Both the position numbers and the translations under genes were made by a program. Source: Reyranella sp. (GTDB lineage: Bacteria; Pseudomonadota; Alphaproteobacteria; Reyranellales; Reyranellaceae). Taken from it: 5,541 nucleotides of DNA. The stretch covers positions 1-5,541 of the forward strand of contig JAUXRT010000327.1 in the NCBI GenBank assembly GCA_030681635.1. Reading direction: 5' to 3'. Below the pieces are notes generated by a model that had not been told where the DNA came from, did no database searches, and saw nothing but the letters and a program-made list of their open reading frames with translations. Each line of letters begins with the position of its first letter. Position 1 is the stretch's first letter. This document shows positions 1-5,254 of the stretch, in pieces.

Positions 1-142
1 GGTGGATGGCGGCGCGGCAGCCGTATTTGGCCGACATGTAGGCGGCATAGGTGGCGGCATGGCTGCCGCCGATGACGACGGCGCCGTCGGCCTCGGCCGG
101 CAGTTTTACGACGCTGTCATGGATCAGGACGGCAACGGACAT
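1..142 (-). CDS. Uncharacterised protein, N-terminal fragment (47 codons visible)
   Basis: Reading the minus strand from an ATG at 142-140 gives an open frame to the window edge, beginning MSVAVLIHDSVVKL and continuing with VVIGGSHAATYAAYMSAKYG at about residues 22-41. The rest of the gene lies outside the window. The hydrophobic strand followed by a glycine-rich GGSHAA turn and an alanine-rich helix looks like the first beta-alpha unit of a Rossmann-like or other nucleotide-binding fold, but I do not recognise the family with certainty and assign no function. It is not a signal peptide or an obvious membrane segment. The start is supported by its position directly after the divergent intergenic region and by purine-rich sequence just upstream (TAGG at 154-151 and GAGG at 148-145 read on the minus strand). 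It is transcribed divergently from the DTW-domain gene, 34 bp away, and the two may share a control region. Confidence 0.6.
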   Translation of the reverse strand, partial: MSVAVLIHDSVVKLPAEADGAVVIGGSHAATYAAYMSAKYGCRAAIH

Positions 143-143
143 C

Positions 144-164
144 GCCTCAGCCTACTCATGAGGC
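144..164. repeat. Short inverted repeat in divergent intergenic region (possible operator)
   Basis: GCCTCA at 144-149 is the exact reverse complement of TGAGGC at 159-164, separated by 9 nt. Within the interval CTCATGAG at 155-162 is a perfect 8-bp palindrome. Both lie between the start codons of two divergent genes and next to the candidate TATA element, where a regulator would be expected to bind. Arms this short arise readily by chance, and no regulator gene is in view, so an operator role is only a possibility. Confidence 0.25.
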
Positions 165-168
165 TATA
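163..168 (-). promoter_or_regulatory. Candidate -10 element (TATAGC) for the leftward gene
   Basis: Read on the minus strand, positions 168-163 give TATAGC, matching four or five positions of a -10 consensus depending on weighting. A start about 7 nt downstream would fall near 156, leaving a leader of about 14 nt with weak purine-rich ribosome-binding candidates before the ATG at 142. It shares its TATA core with the rightward -10 candidate at 165-170. No convincing -35 hexamer is visible, so this is a weak, position-based call. Confidence 0.25.
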
Positions 169-170
169 CC
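165..170 (+). promoter_or_regulatory. Candidate -10 element (TATACC) for the DTW-domain gene
   Basis: TATACC at 165-170 matches the TATA core of the sigma-70 -10 consensus and lies exactly 6 nt before the ATG at 177, so transcription starting about 7 nt downstream would begin at the start codon. The only Shine-Dalgarno-like sequence, TGAGG at 159-163, is 13 nt from the ATG and would fall upstream of that transcript. The spacing is the same as for TATAAT in front of iorA. No good -35 is seen. Confidence 0.3.
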
Positions 171-176
171 TCGACC

Positions 177-773
177 ATGTCTGAAACGGTGGACAACAAG
201 GTGACGGTCCTCGTCCTGCAGCATCCGCAGGAGCAGGACCATGCGCTGGGCACGGCGGCCCTGCTGTGCCGCACGCTGGCCAGCGCCAGGATCGCCGTCG
301 GCCTGTCGTGGCGCAATCTGGGCCATGCGCTGGGCGAGCCTGCGGAGGTGCGCGACTGGGGGGTGCTTTATCTCGGGTCGGCGCATGCCGTCGGGCAGGG
401 GCCGCTCATTGCCGTCGATCGCAAGGGCGAGACGCTACCCAACCAGGAAATGGCGCTGTCCGGCCTCGCGGGGCTGGTCGTGCTCGACGGCAACTGGGCG
501 CAGGCCAAGGCCTTGTGGTGGCGCAACGCCTGGCTGACCAAGCTTCGCCGCTTCGTGGTCGTTCCCGATGGGCCGTCGCTCTACGGCAGTCTGCGCCAGG
601 AAGCGCGGCCCGATGCGGTCTCGACGCTCGAGGCCGTGGCCCTCGCGCTGTCGGCGGTGGAGGACATCCCCAACCTGCGCGAAAAGCTCCTGGCGCCGTT
701 TCGCGACCTGATCGCCAAGGCCCGTGCCGCCGGCGTCCAGGGCGGCAAACGGGATCGTCGGCGGCGCCGTTAG
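177..773 (+). CDS. DTW-domain protein, putative tRNA-uridine aminocarboxypropyltransferase-like, lacking the Cys cluster
   Basis: This 198-residue protein has the conserved blocks of the DTW family, whose characterised members (E. coli TapT/YfiP) transfer the 3-amino-3-carboxypropyl group of S-adenosylmethionine to uridine in tRNA to make acp3U. Visible blocks are VLVLQHPQEQDHALGTAALL (residues 10-30), VVLDGNWAQAK around 101-111 carrying the D104-x-x-W107 signature, a tyrosine at 136, and RQEARPDAVSTLEAVALAL at about 140-158. The C-terminus is strongly basic (KRDRRRRR), fitting RNA contact. Two things are odd. The N-terminal zinc-type cysteine cluster of TapT is absent, the only cysteine being C31, and residue 106 is Asn where family members usually have Thr or a similar small residue. 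An in-frame TGA at 159-161 rules out a longer N-terminus. It ends 16 bp before iorA, so read-through into that operon is possible, but its function appears unrelated. Family assignment is firm; enzymatic activity on tRNA is inferred. Confidence 0.85.
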   Translation: MSETVDNKVTVLVLQHPQEQDHALGTAALLCRTLASARIAVGLSWRNLGHALGEPAEVRDWGVLYLGSAHAVGQGPLIAVDRKGETLPNQEMALSGLAGLVVLDGNWAQAKALWWRNAWLTKLRRFVVVPDGPSLYGSLRQEARPDAVSTLEAVALALSAVEDIPNLREKLLAPFRDLIAKARAAGVQGGKRDRRRRR

Positions 774-777
774 CCCC

Positions 778-783
778 TATAAT
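778..783 (+). promoter_or_regulatory. Perfect -10 box (TATAAT) directly before iorA, possible leaderless promoter
   Basis: A perfect TATAAT lies in the 16-bp gap between the DTW stop codon and the iorA ATG, an unusual string in such GC-rich DNA. Six bases separate it from the ATG at 790, so the expected transcription start (about 7 nt past the box) coincides with the A of the start codon. There is no Shine-Dalgarno sequence between it and the ATG. The -35 region, about 755-760 (TCGTCG), is poor. This fits a leaderless mRNA, but it is inferred from position only. Confidence 0.45.
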
Positions 784-789
784 CCCGGC

Positions 790-2940
790 ATGCTGGATCA
801 ACCGCAGCTTGCCGTCGCCCAACGCACCAACCCCGAGCGCTCCTTCACCGAGGAGGTACGCGCGCTGCGATTGGGCGAGGGCGAGGTCTTTCGCGGCGAA
901 GGCATCCTGGCCGTCACCAAGGCGATCCTGCAGGCGGGCGTGGCCTATGTCGGCGGCTACCAGGGCGCGCCGGTGTCGCATCTGGTCGACGTGCTGGTCG
1001 AATCTCAGGACCTGCTCGACGAACTCGGCGTCCATCTCGAAACCTGCACCAACGAATCCTCGGCGGCGGCGCTGCTCGGCGCCTCGATCAACTATCCGAT
1101 CCGCGGCTGCGTCACCTGGAAGTCGATCGTCGGCACCAACGTGGCGGCCGACGCGCTCTACAACCTCGCCTCGCCCGGCGTGATCGGCGGCGCGCTGATC
1201 GTGGTCGGGGAGGACTACGGCGAAGGCGCTTCCGTCATCCAGGAACGCGCCCACGCCTATGCGCTGAAATCCTCGCTCTGGCTGATGGACCCCAGGCCGT
1301 CGCTGCCGACCATCGTGCGCTGCACCGAGATGGCGTTCGAGCTGTCGGAGGCCACCAACACGCCGGTGATGATGGAGCTGCGCATCCGCGCCTGCCACGT
1401 CACGGGCGAGTTCGTCGCCAAGGACAACAAGCCGCCGGCGATCTCGCGCAACCATCGGCTGGCCGAACCGGCGGCGCACAACTACGACCGCATCTCGCAC
1501 CCGCCGTCGACCTACGCCCACGAGAAGCTCAAGGTCGAGGTCCGCCAGCCCGCCGCCCAGCGCTTCATCGTCGAGCATGGCCTCAACGAGTTCCTGCCCG
1601 GCGCGCGCAGCGATCTCGGCATCATCGTGCAGGGCGGCATCACCAACGTGGCGCTGCGCGGTCTCGACCGGCTGGAGCTCGAAGGCCGGATCCCGACCTT
1701 GGTGCTGAACGTCACCCATCCGCTGGTGCCCGACCAGATCGCCGATTTCTGCAAGGGCAAGCGCGCCGTGCTGATCGTCGAGGAGGGGGCGCCCGATTAC
1801 ATCGAACAGGCAGTCCATGCGCTGCTGCGCAAGCGCGACATCGACACCAAGATTTACGGCAAGGATGTGCTGCCGATGGCCGGCGAATACACTGCCGAGG
1901 TGATGACCGAGGGGCTGCTGAAGTTCTTCGCCCTATCGGCCAACGACATCGACCTGTCCAAGCCGCGCGAGCGCTTCGAGGCGGCACGCGCCGGCCGTGC
2001 CGAGGCACAGCGCCTGCTGGGCGGGCCGTTGCCACTGCGGCCGCCGGGCTTTTGTACGGGATGTCCCGAGCGGCCCGTTTTCTCGGCCATAAAACTGCTC
2101 GAGCGCGAAGTGGGCAAGGTCCACATGTCGAGCGACATCGGCTGCCATTCGTTTGCGACCCTGGCGCCCTTCAACCTCGGCAATTCGATCCTGGGCTTCG
2201 GCATGTCGCTCGCAGCGGCGGGCGCCGTGGCCCCGATCATGGAGCGGCGCACCATCTCGGTGATGGGCGACGGCGGCTTCTGGCACAACGGTCTGCTGAG
2301 CGGCGTCGCCTCGGCGATGTTCAACCGCGGCGACCGCGTGCTGGTCATCATGCAGAACGGCTACACCTCGGCCACCGGCGCGCAGTTCATTCCCAACACG
2401 GCGGGCAACCGTCGGGACGGCGAGACCACGTCGGATATCGCGGCCACGCTGAAGGCCATGGGCGTGAAATGGCTGCGCACCATCCGCACCTACAATGTCG
2501 GCACCATGCTCGGCACCTTGCGCGAGGCGATGAACACCGACGACAAGGGCCTGAAGGTCATCGTCGCCGATGGCGAATGCCAGCTCGCCCGCCAACGCCG
2601 CATCCGTCCGCAGATCGCGGCGCAGCTCAAGCGCGGCGAGCGCGTCGTTCGCACGCGCTATGGTGTCGACGACGAGGTCTGCACCGGCGACCATTCCTGC
2701 ATCCGCCTCTCCGGTTGCCCGTCGCTGGTGGTGAAGCCCAGCCCCGATCCGCTGCGCTCCGACCCCGTCGCGCACGTCAACAATGGCTGCGTCGGCTGCG
2801 GGCTCTGCGGCGAGGTGGCCGATGCCGCCGTGCTCTGCCCGTCCTTCTACACGGCCGACATCGTGCAGAACGCGAGCTGGTGGGACCGCCTGAAGTGGCG
2901 GGTGCGCGCGCGGGTGATCGGAGCCATGACGAGTGCCTAA
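790..2940 (+). CDS. iorA: Indolepyruvate (arylpyruvate):ferredoxin oxidoreductase, alpha subunit
   Basis: IorA is the thiamine-diphosphate and iron-sulfur subunit of cytoplasmic enzymes that convert an arylpyruvate, CoA and oxidised ferredoxin to arylacetyl-CoA, CO2 and reduced ferredoxin. The 716-residue protein shows the family order. A pyrimidine-binding domain covers about 30-215, with GGYQGAPVSHL at 55-65 and TNESSAAALLGAS at 87-99. A transketolase-C-like domain covers about 255-385. The TPP domain covers about 415-600, with PPGFCTGCPERP at 418-429, GDGGFWHNG at 493-501 and MQNGYTSATG at 521-530. A C-terminal ferredoxin-like region has C631, C637, C643, then C667, C670, C673 and C683-P. 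The ATG at 790 is preferred over an in-frame GTG at 724 because the 22 extra residues would overlap the DTW gene and look unlike the family. Its stop overlaps the iorB start by 8 bp. Substrate range (indole-, phenyl- or hydroxyphenylpyruvate) cannot be read from the sequence. Confidence 0.93.
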   Translation: MLDQPQLAVAQRTNPERSFTEEVRALRLGEGEVFRGEGILAVTKAILQAGVAYVGGYQGAPVSHLVDVLVESQDLLDELGVHLETCTNESSAAALLGASINYPIRGCVTWKSIVGTNVAADALYNLASPGVIGGALIVVGEDYGEGASVIQERAHAYALKSSLWLMDPRPSLPTIVRCTEMAFELSEATNTPVMMELRIRACHVTGEFVAKDNKPPAISRNHRLAEPAAHNYDRISHPPSTYAHEKLKVEVRQPAAQRFIVEHGLNEFLPGARSDLGIIVQGGITNVALRGLDRLELEGRIPTLVLNVTHPLVPDQIADFCKGKRAVLIVEEGAPDYIEQAVHALLRKRDIDTKIYGKDVLPMAGEYTAEVMTEGLLKFFALSANDIDLSKPRERFEAARAGRAEAQRLLGGPLPLRPPGFCTGCPERPVFSAIKLLEREVGKVHMSSDIGCHSFATLAPFNLGNSILGFGMSLAAAGAVAPIMERRTISVMGDGGFWHNGLLSGVASAMFNRGDRVLVIMQNGYTSATGAQFIPNTAGNRRDGETTSDIAATLKAMGVKWLRTIRTYNVGTMLGTLREAMNTDDKGLKVIVADGECQLARQRRIRPQIAAQLKRGERVVRTRYGVDDEVCTGDHSCIRLSGCPSLVVKPSPDPLRSDPVAHVNNGCVGCGLCGEVADAAVLCPSFYTADIVQNASWWDRLKWRVRARVIGAMTSA

Positions 2941-4405
2941 GCCCGTCACGATCCTGATCGGTGCTTTGGGCGGCGACGGCGGCGGCGTGCTCTGCGACTG
3001 GATTGTGGCCGCCGCACAAAGCCAGGGGCTCGGCGTCCAGGCGACGCAGATTCCGGGCGTGGCGCAGCGCACCGGCGCCACCACCTACTATCTCGAGGTC
3101 ATGCCGTCGTCGGGCCCGGCGCAACAGGTGCTGGCGCTCAATCCGGCGATCGGCGAGGTCGACGTGGCGCTGGCCACCGAGCTGCTGGAAGCCGGCCGCA
3201 TGATCTTCAACGGCTTCGTGACGCCCGAGCGCACGACGCTGATCGCCTCCACCCATCGCGTGCTGGCCATCGGCGAGCGCATGGCGATGGGCGACGGCAG
3301 CTTCGACGTCGGCCGCCTGCTGCGGGCGGTGAAGGAGCGCAGCCGGACGCAGATCCTGTTCGACATGGACCAGGCCGCCGAGGAATCCGGCGGCGTCATC
3401 AACGCCGTACTGCTGGGCGCGCTGGCGGGCTCGGGCCGGCTGCCGATCCCCGATGCCGCGTTCGAGGCGGCGATCCGGCATGCCGGGAAATCCGTCGACA
3501 CCAACCTTGCCGCCTTCGCCTTCGGCCGTGGCCATGCGCGCGGTGAACTGGAGCAGGCGGTGCGCGAGCACCACAAACGCCAGGCCGCGACGTCGGGTGT
3601 CGAGGATCTGATCGCACGCGCCCGCAGGGATTTTCCGGCCGCCAGCCTCGACGTGGTGGAGGAGGGCATCCGGCGCCTCGCTGCCTATCAGGACCGCAAG
3701 TATGCCGCCCTCTATCTCGACCGGCTAAATGGCCTGCCGGCCGACCTGGTGCGCGAGGTGGCGCGTCATCTGGCCGTGCGCATGTCTTTTGAGGATGTGA
3801 TCCGCGTGGCCCAGGCCAAGACGTCGCGTGAACGCATCGAGCGCGTTCGCGCCGAGGTTCGCGCCAAGGCGCACGAACCCCTGGAGATCACCGAGCACTT
3901 CAAGCCGGGCAACGAAGAAATCGCTGCCATGCTGCCGCCCGCGGCGGCACGCTGGCTTCTCAGGCGGCGGCCCTTCCACATCTCCATGCATGTGCGCAGC
4001 ACGACCGTGTGGGGCTTCCTGCGTCTGCGCCTGCTCGCCGGCCTGCGCTGGTGGCGGCCGCATTCCTTCCGCTTCGTCGAGGAGCAGGCCGAGATCGAAC
4101 GCTGGCTTGCCGCGATCCGCGCCGCCGCGCCCATCGGCACCGATCTGGCGCGCGAGATCGCGGAGTCGGCCCGCCTGATCAAGGGCTATGGCGACACGTA
4201 TAAGCGCGGCCTGCAGAATTACCGGCGCATCGCTGACGAGGTGATCGCGCCGGCGTTGGCCGGCCGCCTGGTTCCGCGTGCCGCCGCCGATGCCGTGGCC
4301 AACGCGCGCGTGGCGGCGCTCGCCGATCCCGACGGCGAGTCGCTGTCGAGGACCCTGGCGGCCATTGCCTCGGCATCCCAGCCGCTGCGGAGCGCGGCCG
4401 AATGA
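2933..4405 (+). CDS. iorB: Indolepyruvate oxidoreductase beta subunit with C-terminal DUF6537-like domain
   Basis: The first ~200 residues form the gamma-type domain of 2-oxoacid:ferredoxin oxidoreductases, which completes the active site with IorA and takes part in CoA-dependent acyl transfer. The signature is VTILIGALGGDGGGVLCDW at residues 5-23, followed by QIPGVAQRTGATTYYLE at 39-55 and ATELLEAGRMI at 81-91. The protein is 490 residues, far longer than archaeal IorB (about 200). The extra half, about 225-490, resembles the DUF6537-type tail found in proteobacterial homologues, including those where alpha and beta are fused. It is rich in Arg and Trp between about 336 and 380 and is probably mainly helical; no catalytic motif is visible. 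The start is GTG at 2933, chosen because GGAG at 2920-2923 is 9 nt upstream and the gamma-domain signature begins five residues later. The 8-bp overlap with iorA and the ATGA overlap with the next gene indicate translational coupling. Confidence 0.92.
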   Translation: MPKPVTILIGALGGDGGGVLCDWIVAAAQSQGLGVQATQIPGVAQRTGATTYYLEVMPSSGPAQQVLALNPAIGEVDVALATELLEAGRMIFNGFVTPERTTLIASTHRVLAIGERMAMGDGSFDVGRLLRAVKERSRTQILFDMDQAAEESGGVINAVLLGALAGSGRLPIPDAAFEAAIRHAGKSVDTNLAAFAFGRGHARGELEQAVREHHKRQAATSGVEDLIARARRDFPAASLDVVEEGIRRLAAYQDRKYAALYLDRLNGLPADLVREVARHLAVRMSFEDVIRVAQAKTSRERIERVRAEVRAKAHEPLEITEHFKPGNEEIAAMLPPAAARWLLRRRPFHISMHVRSTTVWGFLRLRLLAGLRWWRPHSFRFVEEQAEIERWLAAIRAAAPIGTDLAREIAESARLIKGYGDTYKRGLQNYRRIADEVIAPALAGRLVPRAAADAVANARVAALADPDGESLSRTLAAIASASQPLRSAAE

Positions 4406-4809
4406 CCAAATTCGATGCCGCGGCGCTTGCGCGGCGCGACACCTTCACGCGCGGACTCGGGATCGAAGTGGTCGAGGCGGCCCTCGGCCGGGCCGTCACC
4501 CGGGTCCAGGTCGAGGAGCGTCACGTCAACTTCAACGGCGTCTGCCACGGTGGCCTCACCTTCACCCTGGCCGACGCCGCTTTCGGCTATGCCTGCAATT
4601 CCCATGGCGTCATGTCGGCCGGGATCGACGTTCACATGATGTACAACACCGCCGCACGGGTAGGCGACACGCTGACGGCCACCGCCGTCGAGATCGCGCG
4701 CTCCGCCCGGATCGCCAACTACCGGATCGACGTCGTTCGCGCCGACGGCACGCTGATCGCCGGCATGTCGGGGACGGCGTTCATCACCGGCCGGCCGGCG
4801 GCGGGTTAG
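4402..4809 (+). CDS. PaaI-type hotdog-fold acyl-CoA thioesterase
   Basis: This 135-residue protein matches the PaaI (hydroxyphenylacetyl-CoA thioesterase) family, small tetrameric cytoplasmic hotdog enzymes that hydrolyse aryl-acetyl-CoA esters. The diagnostic block is NGVCHGGLTFTLADAAFGYA at 45-64 followed by CNS at 65-67. H49-G50-G51 and D58 align with the HGG motif and the catalytic aspartate of E. coli PaaI (D61). The later VGDTLTATA at 87-95 and ADGTLIAGMSG at 114-124 fit the remaining hotdog strands, and the length is normal for the family. The ATG at 4402 overlaps the iorB TGA in ATGA, with GGAG at 4389-4392 placed 9 nt upstream. Although paaI usually sits with phenylacetate (paa) genes, none is visible here. 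Context with IorAB suggests it acts on arylacetyl-CoA from that enzyme, or on dead-end derivatives. The family call is strong; the substrate is inferred, so no gene symbol is assigned. Confidence 0.87.
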   Translation: MTKFDAAALARRDTFTRGLGIEVVEAALGRAVTRVQVEERHVNFNGVCHGGLTFTLADAAFGYACNSHGVMSAGIDVHMMYNTAARVGDTLTATAVEIARSARIANYRIDVVRADGTLIAGMSGTAFITGRPAAG

Positions 4810-4814
4810 GGAAG
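4808..4814 (+). promoter_or_regulatory. Ribosome-binding site AGGGAAG deciding the start of the second thioesterase
   Basis: AGGGAAG overlaps the TAG stop of the preceding gene (4807-4809) and ends directly before the ATG at 4815. Spacing is short (3 nt after AGGG), but it is the best purine-rich tract here. It supports 4815 as the start over far upstream in-frame candidates that would run through the PaaI-type gene. Confidence 0.5.
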
Positions 4815-5237
4815 ATGCCGCTCAAGAGCAGCCACACCGTCACCGTCGAGTGGGGCGACTGCGACCCCGCCGGCATCGTCTACTATCCCGCCTATTTCCG
4901 CTGGTTCGACCAGGCGACCTACCGCCTGTTCCTGGCAGCCGGCCTCCAGCGCGATGACATCACGAGCGGGCAGTGGAAGGAGGGCACGCCGCTGGTTCAT
5001 GCCGAATGCTCCTTCAAGCGCGCCTCGCAGACCGGCGAGACCCTCGTCATCGAAAGCCAGGTCGCGAAGTTCGGCCGCAGCTCCTTCACCATCAGCCACG
5101 TCTTCCGCGACGCCTCAGGTGAGATCGCCGCTGAAGGCACGGAGACGCGCATCTGGGCGCGCAAGGACGGCGATGCCCGCTCGCTGAAGGCGATCGCCAT
5201 CCCCGACGACGTGAAGCGAAGGCTGGGCGGCCCCTAG
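4815..5237 (+). CDS. 4-Hydroxybenzoyl-CoA thioesterase-type hotdog protein (YbgC/4-HBT family)
   Basis: The 140-residue protein has the classic 4-HBT signature VEWGDCDPAGIVYYPAYFRW at 11-30. D17, in the second half of GDCDPAG, corresponds to the catalytic Asp17 of the Pseudomonas sp. CBS3 4-hydroxybenzoyl-CoA thioesterase. Further similarity to that enzyme is seen at EGTPLVHAECSF (56-67) and LKAIAIP (124-130), from memory of the reference sequence, so it looks closer to CBS3 4-HBT than to YbgC of the Tol-Pal system; no tol or pal gene is nearby. Such enzymes hydrolyse aromatic acyl-CoAs in the cytoplasm. Lying 5 bp after the PaaI-type gene as the last gene of the iorAB block, it probably handles another aryl-CoA of the same pathway, though the substrate cannot be determined. 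The length is normal and the motif intact. Its stop codon lies in the hairpin shared with the convergent GMC gene. Confidence 0.87.
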   Translation: MPLKSSHTVTVEWGDCDPAGIVYYPAYFRWFDQATYRLFLAAGLQRDDITSGQWKEGTPLVHAECSFKRASQTGETLVIESQVAKFGRSSFTISHVFRDASGEIAAEGTETRIWARKDGDARSLKAIAIPDDVKRRLGGP

Positions 5238-5254
5238 CGACGAACTAGGCCGCC
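5226..5254. terminator. Candidate bidirectional hairpin terminator containing both stop codons
   Basis: GGCGG (5226-5230) and CCTAG (5233-5237) pair with CTAGGCCGCC (5245-5254), giving a 10-bp stem with a 2-nt CC bulge on the 5' side and a 7-nt loop CGACGAA. It lies at the junction of two convergent genes, and the TAG stop of each sits in opposite stem arms. Neither strand has a run of T after the stem, so it is not a textbook intrinsic terminator; it could instead be a 3'-end stabilising hairpin or a Rho-associated end. Confidence 0.45.

Noticed and set aside
724..789. Upstream GTG start for iorA adding 22 residues
   Set aside because: The extension overlaps the end of the DTW gene and has no family resemblance; MLDQPQLAV at 790 is the more natural N-terminus and fits the TATAAT spacing.
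774..789. Intrinsic terminator between the DTW gene and iorA
   Set aside because: The 16-bp spacer has no inverted repeat or T-run; only the TATAAT stands out.
266..1183. Plus-strand open frame of 305 codons overlapping the DTW gene and iorA in another frame
   Set aside because: The translation is Arg/Pro/Ala-rich without motifs, while the two overlapped genes have clear family signatures.
406..1818. Long minus-strand open frame (470 codons) opposite the DTW gene and iorA
   Set aside because: It is antisense to two confidently assigned genes. Its Arg/Ala/Gly/Asp/His-rich translation has no recognisable motif and is typical of frames kept open by high GC.
2052..2957. Plus-strand open frame of 301 codons inside iorA
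   Set aside because: Out-of-frame shadow of the TPP and Fe-S regions, Arg/His-rich, with no motif.
1933..3084. Minus-strand open frame of 383 codons opposite iorA and the start of iorB
   Set aside because: Antisense to the TPP and Fe-S domains of iorA; low-complexity composition and no ribosome-binding site or motif.
4278..4814. Upstream extension of the last thioesterase frame to a 319-residue protein
   Set aside because: The added part is an Arg-rich shadow of iorB and the PaaI-type gene. The ATG at 4815 has a purine-rich ribosome-binding site and gives the normal family length.
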